From the NCBI GenBank assembly GCA_016806645.1, contig JACSYO010001315.1, positions 1,525,501 through 1,589,500 on the forward strand: DNA of 64,000 nt, in the 5' to 3' direction. The position numbers and the translations under genes are program-made. How positions within the stretch are numbered: the stretch's first letter is position 1; each line of letters starts with the position of its first letter. Source of the stretch: Ophiodon elongatus (taxonomy: Eukaryota; Chordata; Actinopteri; Perciformes; Hexagrammidae). The notes beneath the pieces are model-generated. The model had not been told where the DNA came from, searched no databases, and saw only the letters and a program-made list of their open reading frames with translations. Below are positions 1 to 12,647 of the stretch, piece by piece.

Positions 1-282
1 AGGCAAGGTTTGGCAGTTGAGTAGTCGATGGGTTAGTGTACTGTAATATTTATAATGATTTAAAAAGCATTTAGCCATAAAATCTGCTACAACTAATCCT
101 ATGAGTAGCTAAATCTTGCTTATGGTGCCTAATTGTGCCAATACAGCATTCCAATCATACCATAATTACATTTTCCCATGCCAGAGAAAACAAAAAGAGT
201 GAGTAATGATATTTGCATGGGTTATAATAGGGGGTTTTAAGTTATTATCAAAACAATTAAGGGTTTTGTGTCTGCAGTTTAC
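1..282 (-). other. start of lamc3 intron 5 (partial)
   Basis: This stretch lies downstream of the exon 5 donor. It is AT-rich, with no splice-bounded coding block and no recognised repeat. Short frames here are read-through from exon 5 or chance. Confidence 0.7.
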
Positions 283-471
283 CATTAATATTGCAGTTGC
301 ATGGTAGGCAGGGCTCCTCCGCAGATCTCCTGTAGTGGTTCTCTCTGCAGCGCTCACAATGGGGCCCATCAGTGTTGTCTCTGCAGCTCACACAGCGCCC
401 CCCACTGCCAGTGCTCCGGTACTGCTCCATGTCAAACACGCACTCGTCTGACCTCCCGCTGCAGTTACACT
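283..471 (-). CDS. lamc3: lamc3 exon 5: second laminin EGF-like repeat and start of the third
   Basis: A 189-nt exon encoding residues 330 (split codon) to 392 plus one base. It reads KCNCSGRSDEC, then VFDMEQYRSTGSGGRC, CRDNTDGPHCERCRENHY and EEPCLPCNCNIN. That is the complete second LE repeat with eight cysteines at 331, 333, 340, 356, 359, 368, 371 and 384, then the opening C-x-C (387, 389) of the third. The acceptor is CTCTCACCCGCAG before AGTGTAAC; the donor is G before GTAAAC, phase 1, the usual phase for laminin EGF exons. The FDMEQYRSTG block aligns with FDRELFRSTG of mammalian gamma-3. The next exon lies off the left edge. A GA microsatellite (CT on the gene strand) sits in the polypyrimidine tract of this acceptor. 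Confidence 0.93.
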
Positions 472-497
472 CTGCGGGTGAGAGAACGAAAGGAAGC

Positions 498-516
498 GAG
501 AGAGAGAGAGAGAGAG
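498..516. repeat. (GA)n microsatellite in the exon 5 acceptor region
   Basis: About nine GA units. On the lamc3 strand this is a CT run that begins 27 nt upstream of exon 5, and it continues into a pyrimidine-rich stretch ending at the CCCGCAG acceptor. Confidence 0.9.
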
Positions 517-2454
517 CAAGAGGTCAAGTGAGGAGAGAACGAGGAAAGAGCAATCACGGGGAGAAGAAGTGGGCAAGGGAGACAACAAGGTAAAAAGAGA
601 GAAGATGGAAATAGATGGATACAGAAATAGACGGAGGAAAGAGACCGATATGTGTGTGAGAGATTATGTGTTCTGGGATTGGATCATAATTTAGAGGCTC
701 GCTGCTAATCTCATTTCACACAGGCCTAATGAGGAGCCAATCGGCTGTCAGGGGGCACTTAGATAACAGTAATTCATGTTTATACAAGAGCAAATTACTC
801 AGCTGATAACACACCATCACAGCTCTCATACCCCTCACATCAAATCCCTCCTTAGTTCACCCGTTACCCTGAGGGGGGATTTAGGTGAAATTGCCCATTT
901 TATTATGAATCAAACTCTCTGTTGTGCCTGCAATAAACCATATGATTTTTCCTTCCGGTTAATAAGGAGTCTCAGCAGTGTTCACCTTATTTCAAAGATT
1001 AAAAAAAGGATCACCAGTTGCTTTGAAATCCAACGCGTTACAAACTTTGGCTTGGTGGTCAAAAACTGTAAAGGGGTTTAATGAAGATTTCTATGTTTCA
1101 TTTGGATTTCACTAATGTTACATTCGTTAAACCTGGCATCTTTCTTTTGGGCTACTTTTACAGGCTGTAAACACACCATCGGCATTTCATCACCTCACAC
1201 AGTTGATATTGCAAACATGTAAAGAAACAACATAAGCATGTCTTCAGGGTTGTCTTTTCATGCAACCCGACAAAATACAAATATTCACTCTACCTCTAGC
1301 TCTGTTTGGTCCTGAGCAACTTCTGAGGGAAATATCGGCAATGTGATTTGTTTTTTAATAACGAGTAATGTACGGCATTACAATTTGATTTTTTTGTACA
1401 ATTGCTACTCCATGGAGACTAACTCTCAGTTGATAACATAATTACTCTTTAGCATTTCGTGGTCAGCTTGTTTACTCTCTCAGGACACAGCTATTCAATT
1501 TGTCTCCACTGAGTGGATTCAGAACGTTTTAGCTTGGCATTGGTGCCAAGAGATGTTAGCCTCGACCAAAAGAGGAGGAATTTCCACATCAGCATATTTT
1601 TTTCTAACTGTTGTTTTTGTCAAAACCACTTTCACACTGAATGTGAATATTGCGTGGCAAAAAAAGCGCTATTTTTAAAAGCGCGAGATTTCGCACCGCA
1701 AATAAAGACCTCAACCAATCATGTTGTACAGAATGGACATATTTAAAACATACACTGTAGTGTATAATAACAGGGATGCTCCGTAGTCTTGTCGGCAAGC
1801 TTAAATACTCCTTTCAACTTTGACAAAGGCAGCATATACCAGATCCGTCCCTTCCAATTATCACCTGACACAATGAAAGCCATAGACGTATACACTGTGT
1901 AACTGTTTAGCAGAGGAAACTCAAATTCACTCAGACCATTTCACTAAAAGGAAACTCGATAAAATGTCTTACAGTGGCTTAGGATATACAACAATCTAGC
2001 TCAGACAGACTGCCAGACGCTGCTCTGGGTCAATAGGATCCTGGTAGTTGGTCCTCTGCCTACACAACTCTATTCAAATATTTATGGGATATGTAGCGAC
2101 TGTTCCAAATTCGCATTGCTGCATTTTTATTTGTCATGCCGCTGGTGTGAAAAGGCCTTAACCCTAAAATTGTCTAATTCACACATTGTTTCTTTTTAGC
2201 TTACAAGATAGACACTGGTAAACCTACGTGGAATCATCTGGCTTTTGTTCAGTGTGTGTTTAATAAATGAGACGTGTGTGTGTGGAGTTGTTTAAACACA
2301 CCTTTGATAGAGCTGTAAGTCAAGAAAGTAATGAAACAAATCACTTTTGGTGTTGTGTTGAGTTAATGTATTTACTTTTTCTATTGGTGACATGTAAAGG
2401 GTAATTCATAGTTTTTCAAGTAACTTGTTGAACACTGTGTACGGTGAACTTATC

Positions 2455-3100
2455 TGAGCTTTATCATTGAAAACATCCGCCATCTGAGTCGGTGAACAAC
2501 CCCGAAGAGAGCGCCCAGAATAATCCAATACCGGGAGGTTGTTGCCAAAAAAACAAAACAATGAGCTGAAAGCTGCTAAATTGCCTCATAAAGCTGATGG
2601 GAGCTGCAGAGTCGGGTGATTTTTCTCTGTCCAGGTTCTTTGCTACGAGCTACTCCCTTCACATTACACAAGGGGATTTTACCCATTGTTAATATAACAA
2701 CATTGACTGCTGCGGCTTTAAGCATCCGTCTTGAAATTGTAGTCCTGACGGATGAAATGAAAAGATGCTGTAGGAGCCAGAAGCTGTTGCACCACAAGGA
2801 GTGGCCTTTTGAACACAACATGCCCCTCTCGACTGATGCTGAGTCTCTTGTTATCACATCTGCAATCCCTCTGCTCACGGGGCAACAGACAAAGACAAAA
2901 ACTGACACTCTGCAAAGAAAGTCGCTGCAGCATGGCTCCGTTCTGATTGGCTCTGGTGGGCAACTAGAGCACACGACCAGCCGGCTCTACCTGTCAGCTC
3001 CCATCCACTCTATCTTTATCGAGCCAGATAGTGGTGCTGCCACTGCTGGTCAGGCTAGCTGATAGCCAGATGGCAGTTCTGTCAACAACCTGCGCCCCAG
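2455..3100. repeat. probable dispersed fish repeat
   Basis: The segment around AATGAGCTGAAAGCTGCT, then CATAAAGCTGATGGGAGCTGCAG and GAGTCGGGTGATTTTTCTCT, looks like a teleost interspersed repeat known to me from many loci. Overlapping open frames on both strands (148 aa plus, 132 aa minus) have no recognisable domain and are best read as chance frames. Boundaries are approximate. Confidence 0.4.
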
Positions 3101-4284
3101 TTGCATTTCCTTTAGTGGTACACATTCATGTTGACCCTGACAACATCTCATAAAACGTGATGTAATCCCTGATGTAAACTGTTATACCGGGAGATCGTTT
3201 AATACTCTCAGGCTCTCCTCAGAAAGTCAACAATTATCTCAAAATGATGTTTTACTCACATACCTTAAGGTCTATCAATAGGTTATGTCAAAAGTTACTT
3301 CATGTGTGAACAGAAGCAAGGAAAATTACTTTGTTTAATTATGGTCCTTTATTCTCAAATGAGCTTCAGGGCAAACTGAACATTTGGCTTCCCATCTCTC
3401 AGAGCAAGTTCAAAAGTATATTTGCTAATGTTTTAATTACTTGTGGATCTTTTTTATTAAGCTTTTGGTTTTGTTGTGTTATTAGTTTGCACTGAAAAAT
3501 AGGCATATGAGTTGAAGCCTTTTGGATTATTCCCAATTGTGTAATACGATGCTATGTATTTTGAATAGAATAATGTACATCAATACCCTTTGATGTTGAT
3601 GCAATTTTGAGCTTGTCAAGCTCTAATATTGAATAAAGAGACATTAACCCATTACACACATAATAACTCATGGTAAAATGCATGTTTAAAGGTAGGGCAT
3701 GTGGGATGAAGATTGCTGCAATCAGTGCACACACACACAGTATGGCAGAGGGAAACTGGGACACGGCAAATCACTTCAAGCTGTTTTTTAACAGATGCAA
3801 CACAAAGACCTCAACAATCCTTTCCACCGCCCGTTTGTCCAGCTTGACCACATTTAGGCCTGCACGCCCACAAGCACCTCTTCCACATGCTTTCCCCAGC
3901 CTGTGCATCACTGCCACAGTGGAGGCCCCACACAAGTAAGGAGGCAGACTTAGCTCCTCACTCAGTATGAATACAATAGTGCACAATGGACTTTTTCCTG
4001 TGATTGATGGAGCCACCTCCTTAAACACTATGCCTCACACATTTTTGGGTGAGAAATCGACAGGATTACAATAGAAATACTTTAGGGTATTCTTGAAGTG
4101 GCCTGCAGCTTTTTCAGCCATACATTTTATTTTTCTCAGTTACATAGATATAGGGACAAGTGGTTGCTCAGGTGAACAAGTAAATAAACTGAAATGTGAC
4201 TTTTGTACATAGCTTTACACAAGGTCTGGTATGGTTTAAGGTTGATTTATATGTACAGTTGTGTTAAAAACCCTGTCCCCTAAG

Positions 4285-4422
4285 AACTATGTTTGAAGAT
4301 ATTCCCTCCGGGCGTTCCTGAGATATTGTGTTCACGAGAATGGGACGAACACACGGACAACCCGAAAAACATGATGCCTCAGGCCACGGCTGGTGTCATT
4401 GCGGAGGCATAAAACCGTCAGA
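4285..4422 (+). repeat. dispersed teleost repeat (GCGTTCCTGAGATAT family)
   Basis: The order GAAGATATTCCCTCCGGGCG, GTTCCTGAGATATTGTGTTC, ACGAGAATGGGACGAACAC, then GGCCACGGCTG and GCGGAGGCATAAAA matches a very common fish repeat, usually read as 'CTGAGATATCGCGTTCACGAGAATGGGACG'-like. It is diverged and has no coding capacity. Confidence 0.65.
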
Positions 4423-5334
4423 AATCAGATACTGTGATGCAAATACTCCCTGAGCTACATTACCAAATAACATAATATTATGAAAAGATATGTAAATTAG
4501 TGAAAAGGATGAAATAATGAATAATATGGTTATGTTTAAGATCCAAACTATGAATGTTGTGTTTAGTTATTGGTGAAAGCAAAAAGGCTGGAATTATAGA
4601 AGTTTAGTGGTTGATGAAACACGAAATGTCAGTGACAAACAAGCTGCAATAACTTTGCCTGATTGGATTATGAAATTTAGCAATGTGCATCAGCCGTCTT
4701 TCAGCAGCAAGGCATGGTTTTTGGAGCCTAAAGGAATTTGCCATCTCACATCACCTGCATGAGAGGTGATGCAATTCACCATCTTATTGTCTTCTGCCCT
4801 TTATATGAGTACGTTCTTAGTATTGCTGCAGAATGCATTGCATCGAGGAACCACGGCCCCTGCAGGCACAATCATTTCTCATTTTTACATCTAATTTGTT
4901 GGACAAATGAGATGTCGGACTAGCCCAGAGAGCACGACACCAGCAGTGATAAGAAACTGGTCTATGAGGGATCATGCTGCATAGATATCTGTGCGACCTT
5001 TAGTGTACTGTTACAGACAAATTAGACCTCTGCCTAACCCACACACTATTGTGCCTGTTACCTTTGTGCATGGGTTAAGATTACGACGTTTTGATCAGGG
5101 GTTTTACACAAAAAAACAGCATTTGCAATCAAAATCAGCCCAGTTGTCCATCAACATTGATGACCACACCAGATGAGTGCTCAAGTCTCTTAACTGTAAA
5201 ATCCTCATAATTTCCTCTCCACTCATGCCAATGGAATGTGTAATGGTAGTGTCCGCAGTGATACATACAAAATTAAGCCGTTACATGTTTTGATCTTTAA
5301 TGTTACTTTAGCTTCAATAAAGCAAAAAGGCTTA

Positions 5335-5480
5335 CTACTACTTATTTGCTTTGTTGCCGGGAGTTAGATACGATTGTTACCAGTCTTTATGCTGAATATT
5401 AAACTAAATCCAAGTTTAGTTAGTTCAGTTAGTTTAGCTTAGCATGAAGACTGAGAGCTAGCCTGGGTTGGTGGTACTGT
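5335..5480 (+). repeat. dispersed teleost repeat (TTAGCTTAGCATAAAGACTGG family), copy 1
   Basis: TTGCCGGGAGTTAGATACGA, then AGTTTAGCTTAGCATGAAGA and GAGAGCTAGCCTGG match the core of a repeat that also occurs at 60640-60790; its end portion appears inverted at about 39870-39930. Diverged, non-coding. Confidence 0.55.
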
Positions 5481-7169
5481 TGTTGAATGGGTGTTGCTAT
5501 TACACCTTTGCTCTGTGATCAATGTTTAGTTTGATCTGCGTTTCAAGTTTCAGTGTGCCGAGTCTCTTTTTATAAGCGTATAGGGCTGATAAAATACTTA
5601 TTAAATCCTGTAGTCACTTTCTCAATAACATTGACATATTTTTACCTTCTTTATTTGGCATACATCAAGTATTTATACATGCGTACATTAAGAACGTAAT
5701 ATTCAGAATGAGGGAGCTCCTCTGCTCTTGTGCAGCAGGCCAACAGCATGTGTTTGGGACACACACAGGTAAATTCTCAATACCTGTGCTAACTTTGTGC
5801 AGTCTGGGATTACATCATCACTGCTATAGCTGCTGTTTTCCCACAAAGTCACCTCTAAAACAGACATTTACTGATTTCCAGAAAGTTGCATTATTTAGAA
5901 ATAAAAAGAAAATCTCGGGGTATATTTATCCAAGTTATTATGACATTTCGGCAATTAGTTTTCTACCTCCCTGCTGTTCGATTGTTTTTAAATGAGTACA
6001 GTGTTGTGCAGAAGCACTGGGAGTTCAGCGGAAGATCATGTTTTCTTTTTGTATCGTCCTAAATTACTGGCTAGATTATGAATTCACAAAGCAAACACCA
6101 AAGCCAAAACATACATACAAGAGAAAATTAAACCAGATTTAAAGCTTAAATCATATATTTATTATATATGTCACAGTAGGAATACTACAAGGAGGCTTAG
6201 AATCTGCAGTATTATCACCGTACATTTGATATTCCCAAAAATGATCACAGTCTCCCAGCTACAACGCAGCCTTCAACCTTAAATCCGTGGCAAGAAAAGT
6301 TTAAAGTGTCTGGAACAGCCTCCGGCTAAGCCCATGACAACATCAAACAAACAACGGAAATCATGAAGACCCGATGCAACCTGCTCGGGCTATAAATGGT
6401 TTCAGTCTCAGAGGGGCAGAATCTTGATGATAATGACATCACATTTCACCCCCCGATACACACAACATAAACAAACACACACACAGAACCAACCCTTTGC
6501 ATATTTCTCCACACCTATTTTAAGACCACAAAGCAAAAAGCAAGCAAAAACAAATCAGCCGTCCAATATCCAGTTTTGATAAACAACCTCTACTGATAGT
6601 GAAATTCACAATAAAAACTCGCAGACATAATCACATAACACTGAAACACTCACATAAAAAGCCCCCCTGAAGCTTCCATTTACCACCTGCTACTACTATT
6701 TACTATTCAATAACAATGGCAAAGATAACTGTAATAATCGCACATGATTGTCACTACTATTCTTCTTTTTGCTCTTTGAAACAAATTCTGAATCTGAAGC
6801 TATAAATGTCCTAAAACAATTTCGAAAATAACCACATGTTTACGACAAAATGTTTAGTGGCCCGAAGTCAGAACAAACAGATAAAGAAGAGAAATAAGAA
6901 GGACCATACTGCATCACTGAAGCACGTTGGTATTATGTCATAGTGTGTGGGAGGAATACGCTAATTTGCCTAATTGACAAAAGCATTATACTCACACACT
7001 CCATCAAGGGTCACCACAGGGGTTACTTTAATGTGTTTGAATTATGGTGCTTCTTCACTATTTTAGGCATTCTGGTTGATGTACACTGACAGGCAACTCC
7101 CACTATGATTTTCTCTTGTTCTGGCATGAAGAGCCTTTGAGAAATTCCAATCCATTAGCTTGCACTTAT

Positions 7170-8836
7170 CCACTGTTTTCCAGCAGAGAACCATGGCCTC
7201 AGACTTGGAGATATTGACTCTCATCCCGCCCGCTTCACACTCGGCTGCAAACCGCCCCAGTGCGTGCTGAGGGTCACATTCTGAAGGAGCTAATAGAAAC
7301 ACATCATCTGCAAAAAGCAAGGATGCAATGCTGAAGGCCCCAAACTGGACACTCCTCCACCCGGCTGCGCCTTGAAATCCTATCTGTAAAAATCACCAAC
7401 AGGATTGGTAACAACTGACAACCCTGGCAGAGGCTAACACGCACTGGAAACATGCTTGACTTTGTGCCGAGTATTTGGACACAGCTCTCACTTTGGTCAT
7501 ACAAGGACCATATGGCTCGTAGCAACGACCCTGGTACCCTGTATTCCCGCAGTACCCCACACAGCATTCCGCCAGGGATACGGTCGTAGGCCTTCTCCAA
7601 GTCCACCAAACACATGTAGACTCGGTGGGCAAACTCCCATTACTCCTCCAACATACCTGTAATAGTAAATAGCTGATCAACTGGTCCACTGGTTCACGAC
7701 AAGGAGGCTGAGCAGTGTGATACTCTGATAATTGGAGCACACTCTCCGGTGTCCTTTTTTTAAAATGGGAACCATCATCCCGGTCTACAACTCCACAGAG
7801 ACGTGTCAGTCAAGAAAGCCCAACAATGTCCAGAGCCTTCAGCATCTCAGGGCAGATCTCATCCCATCCTGGTGCCTTGCTGCTGAGGAGCTTTTTAACT
7901 AATCTCAACAATCTCTGCCATAATGCATCTTCCCCCAAGTATTCAAACTCTGTCTCCTCCACAGAGGACGTGTTGGTCGGGTTCAGGAGTTCCTCAAAGT
8001 GTTCTTTCCACCGCTCGAAAATCTCCCCAGTCCAGGTTTGCAGTTCTCCTTCCTTGCTGAACACAGCCTGAGACAAACCCCTACTTTCCCTCACCGTCTC
8101 ACGGTTTGCCAGAACTTCCTTGAGACCAACCGAAAGTCCTTCTCCATGGTCTCAGCGAACTCCTCCACACAACAGAGTTGTGCCCTTCTGGCCAACCGGT
8201 ACCTGTCTGCTGTTTCTAGAGACATCTGGGCCAGCCAAGCCCAAAAGGACTCCTTCTTCAACTTGACCGCTTCCTAGCAGCCACTTCCACAATGAAGGCT
8301 TTCAACATGATCCACTTGGATTCCATGTCCCCAGCCTCCCCCAGGATGCACAAGAAATTCTTCAAGAGGTGGAAGTTGACAAAGGCCTGAGCCAGACGTT
8401 CCCAGCACACCATCACCACACGCTTGGGTTTACCAGGTCTGTCTGGCAGCCTCCCCCGCCATCTGATCTGACAGCGACACAGCCAGGGGCGTCTAAAAGT
8501 CGAGCCGCTCTCCAGGAGTTTGGTTCGGGCCATGCCATGCCCGGCCAAGACCATGTGCCAAGGCCCGGCCACCAGACGCTTGCCGGCGAGCTCCCTTCCT
8601 ATGTCTGGCTCCAGAAGGGAGCCCCAGTTTCCCTTTTCCGGGCAAAGTGCAACAACTATTTTCAAGCTAATTCATCAAGGGTCAGTGAATCGCTCTTAGT
8701 CTGGCCACTCCCCTCAAACCACTTTGCCTTGGGAGACCCTACCAGGAGCTATTGCCCCAACAACACAGCTCTCAGGGTCACTGGGGCACACAAAGGTGGT
8801 GATTCATTGGAGGGGTTTGAGAAATGGAATGCTTAA
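7170..8836 (-). mobile_element. Rex3/RTE-like LINE, internally deleted and frameshifted
   Basis: Read on the minus strand, this starts with a 5' region typical of the family (CCCCTCC...CACCACC near 8810, then TGGTGGCCGGGCCTTGG near 8560-8578). A short remnant of the endonuclease start follows (CTCCTGGAGAGCGGCT, 8503-8518), and the sequence then jumps to the linker before the reverse transcriptase (LPDRPGKPKRVV, CWERLA, GEAGDMESKW). The RT follows in several frames: EGELQTWTGEIFERWKEHFE, LLSSKAPGWDEICPEML, MCLVDLEKAYDRIP, CQGCQLLPILLVIF, then catalytic LFADDV (FADD at 7303-7314) and SKSEAMVLCWKTVD. The 3' end after KTVD is lost. Most of the endonuclease is missing and there are several frameshifts, so it is dead. 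RTE clade is established for Rex3; the subfamily name is from memory. Confidence 0.82.
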
Positions 8837-9193
8837 TTCAAATTATATGCGTACATTCACAAATATCCAAACACATACTGCACTGACTGAGATTAAAGCA
8901 CATTTAAAAAAAGCTTGCTGCATTTGGATTTTCCAAGATGGTTGTATGTGATGAAGAGCTTGTGCAGTTGAAGAGTTAAATGGTTAAAAAAGACAATTAA
9001 GTAAATAATTAACTGTGTGTCTCTTTGTGTTTATTTTGTAAAGTTCAGGTTTTATCATAATTATTTTTTTATTCTTAAGATCCATGGTTTTGTAAGCCCC
9101 AAAAGGTCATGAGTCTGTTATAGTTTATTCTACCTGCTAAAAGATTATTTGCTAAAACATTTCACTTAAAGAGACACTTCTATCAGCAGCGAT

Positions 9194-9245
9194 GGCAGTC
9201 ATTGTAAATAGCCAACACAGGCAGTCATTGTAAATATCCAATGCA
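9194..9245. repeat. 26-bp tandem duplication
   Basis: Two adjacent 26-bp copies begin GGCAGTCATTGTAAATA (9194-9219 and 9220-9245) and differ at a few positions near their ends. Confidence 0.8.
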
Positions 9246-9613
9246 ATTGCAATGCACGTGTTTTGATTTACCACCACCTTACAAAATGTATTTTTTGTGC
9301 TGCAATAATTGGAGTCGATGTTGCAAAGTGTTTGTGAATTAGGGGCTGTCTCTTATTTGCATGAGTGCACCATAAACATAACTATATCACTCAGGTTCTG
9401 TGGTTGTTGTTTTGTCAGTTGTTCCTGCACTGTGCATGAGTACAAGGTTTTGAAGAATTGCTATTATAACAATGATAACACTTATATTATATTATTTAAT
9501 GCATGACTCACAGTTTTGATGATTCTACTTTTTGTGTATACTATATTGGTATTCAGAAAAAAGTTAAATCCACACTATTGAAGATGTACAACATATGCAA
9601 ATGAGCTTTACAT

Positions 9614-9718
9614 TAGATTTGAGTGATGATAACAGTGACATTTCCACAGAAAAATTTCTTTTTTTTCTTTTTTTTGGAAGAATAAGAAATAGAAAAAACT
9701 GTTATCATCACTAATCTA
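9614..9718. repeat. imperfect inverted repeat with poly-pyrimidine/purine core
   Basis: The left arm (9614-9636, core GTGATGATAACAGT) is matched by its reverse complement at 9698-9718 (ACTGTTATCATCAC), apart from a two-base indel. The roughly 60-bp spacer is T-rich then A-rich and could pair further. It could be a small MITE or a chance hairpin; no target duplication was found. Confidence 0.6.
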
Positions 9719-12647
9719 TATAAGGTACTAGTGTATACAAAGCAAGATTATCATTATGTGGGTAAAAGTATTCAGCTCCCAACTTTATTCTAATCACTGA
9801 TCTTCCTAATGTGGGAAGGCAGGTAACAGGCAGCCTATTATTAGGACCCAGGCAAAGGGGTGGGAAGCTCACTTGAGCCTTTCTTCCTGATTATTCAGAC
9901 ACACCTGAGAGAGCAGCTGAGGCCAGCCTTTGTTGGGGGACTGATTTGGTCGACTCTTTATTTATAAATGTCTAAAAAGCATGATTTTATGAAATGTTGT
10001 GTCAAGGTTCCTTTTGTATATACATTTGTTGTTTCTTTTTGTTTTTAAACATAGATGTTAGAGGAGGCAACTACTGTTTTTCCCAGACCTATTACATTTT
10101 AGTATCCTTTTTAAATAATCAATTGCATTGGCCTTTTTATGTTTTATTTTTCTTGTGGGGCTTTGTGTTGTGCTGAAGGGGGGGGGGACACAGTGGTAGA
10201 GCAGCCATTTTGCATGGGCATTTTCATTGTGTCACCTTAGTTTGCTGTGAATAGGTACATTTGATTTGGTTCGTGTGAAGTGGAATTTACTCATAATTTA
10301 CCTACGTATTTTGTAACGATTTACTTTTTGTTTTATACCTAACTCTACACTGACCTCCCTGATGGTGCAGTTTAGCCCCACATGGTTTACTTTCTTGTTT
10401 GTGCATTTCTTTTGATTCATCTATTAAACGTATAGTTTACTCCATCCGTCAATAAAATCTATATTTTCGGTATAGTAGTCTCTGGCTCCAGTTTATTCTG
10501 GGTCTTGTGCGTTGTATATCACGGGTCACACTAAGTTGCTTTGTTATAGATGTGTGTGTGACACACAATACCTTGCTGGTTCTCTGTTAATCTTTACGGA
10601 TTTTTATGGATTCTTCCAGGGGAAAACCGAATCATAACAAAACATGCACATCAATCCATGTGCAAACAGTTGCTACAGTAAACAATGGCAGATGGGGTAT
10701 GTAAACAGCAAACATAAGCAAATACATTTACAGAAACAGCACACATATTGAAGTGCAGCAAATTAATGCATAGTTGAAAAATAATACCGTGCATGACTTT
10801 CCTTTTATGCTTTTTTCCTCTTAGTTCCTGCAAAGCCAAAGATCATGTTCCCTATTTTCGATTCAGCCTGCTTTATATATGCTAAAAATTAACCTAATCC
10901 CTTCTACCTTATTTCAGAAGTAGTGCAGCCGAAGCAGTCTCACACTGCAAATGGTGCTGTTGCTGCTCCCCAAACTTGATATCAGGTATAACAAATGGCC
11001 TCTGTACCCTCAAGCCCACTAATATTTCACCCCTTAGACCTCTCGGCCTGCATTTGTTAGTATGAAGACATCTCTCCCATAACTAGCAGAAGAGAGGCGG
11101 GACCATCTTGACATTGTTTCACCTCTTGGGAGTAGCAAATGTGGACTTAAATAACAGCATGTGTACAGTGTATGCATTTTTCTTTTTACAGCAAAGCAAA
11201 ATACGTCATCTTAAAAGCAGAGACACAATAGGAAAGATTTATTTTGCCAAAGAGAAGATGCCAAATTAGGTACATTTTTATAAAGCAATTTATTCCAAGA
11301 ACTGTATTGCAATTTTTGATCTATGGTAAATGTTTTATACTCCTTATTCTCGTTTCTTCTGTGGTGTAGATGATACGTTGTTTCAAAGGCAGTTCTCCTT
11401 TAAGCCTTTCACGTTAACCGTCAAACTGTATAATGTCGTGATTGACACCTTTCCAACCTTGGGATGACACAATTGTCTATTGATTGTAATATAACACAGA
11501 TTATGATCTTGTTCGGTCTAGAAATATAAAAACAACTGCATTTCTACTCTTCGTAAGTTCATTTAAAAATATTTAATTCTTATTTAACGTCTTGGTGTAT
11601 TTAGTGTATTTCATTTCCTTGATGCAAATTGGCATTTTCACCAACCCACAAAATTATGTCACAGAGAAAATGGTGCGCACCTGTTCCGGTGCCTGAAAGG
11701 GAAATATAAAAGGTTGGTGGGGCAAACCAAGGCAAAATTAGTTTTGTGCCAGATAGAGATATGCAATTACACTGAGCATTCAGCATTTCGTTTACATATT
11801 CTGTGTCTCTTTTATATGGTGTGTGTGTTTATTTATTTATAAACCGTATTGATTAAGTTGGGTGCAGTACTCTATTTAAGATGCCATCTGCTTGGAACTA
11901 AGAGTAAGGGTAATTAAAACATGCTTGCTGCTTAATAGAATTCAGCAAAAAACAAATACAATTTGTAAGACACTCTCTTTTATGGTTTTTATCCCTCTGC
12001 CAATTACAATTCATCCTCAACAGCATTCAGTAAATGTGCACGTTGTGATGAGCCAAACCTGATAATACTAATAATGCAAATTCATACAAACTGAAGCTCT
12101 CAAGGAGGAGGAAGTGGGTGCATCTACTGAAAACGGAAACTGAAGAAGCAGATTTGAATAAACACACATCTTCCATGTACCTAAATTCAACAAATTAAAT
12201 TCAATAAAAAATATTTGTATTGCTGTGTGTTTATGCTTGAAAAGTGATAACGGGAGAATCAGAGATAGAATTTAAACAAAAGCATCATGCTCAAACTGAG
12301 ATATGGATAACACCGTGGTCTTCACCACAACATGTTCAAATACTGAGTTATTACAGTTATAGTGAACATTGATAGCTACAAGGACATGCACGCATTTATA
12401 CAACAAGTCTGTTTGCTTTAATCCTTGTTCAAAGAATATCACCAAACGTTACAGACTACATGTGAGTGCAATAAACACAACCTTCCATGCTCAATGTATC
12501 AAACTGAAAAAAAATCTTTTGCCAGGCAAAATACTTTTGTTTGTTGATATATAATCCAGTTTGCAGTTAAAAAATGCTCCATTTTTTAATTGAACAGTAA
12601 AATCAATCATATTAAGTGTAATGATACAAGATTCAAGATTTAAGATG

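Noticed and set aside
301..593. plus-strand frames across lamc3 exon 5
   Set aside because: They are shadows of the minus-strand EGF exon and the GA repeat (Arg/Glu runs).
2616..3062. 148-aa plus-strand frame with a 132-aa frame opposite
   Set aside because: No recognisable domain on either strand; the segment looks like a dispersed repeat, and overlapping long frames on both strands suggest composition.
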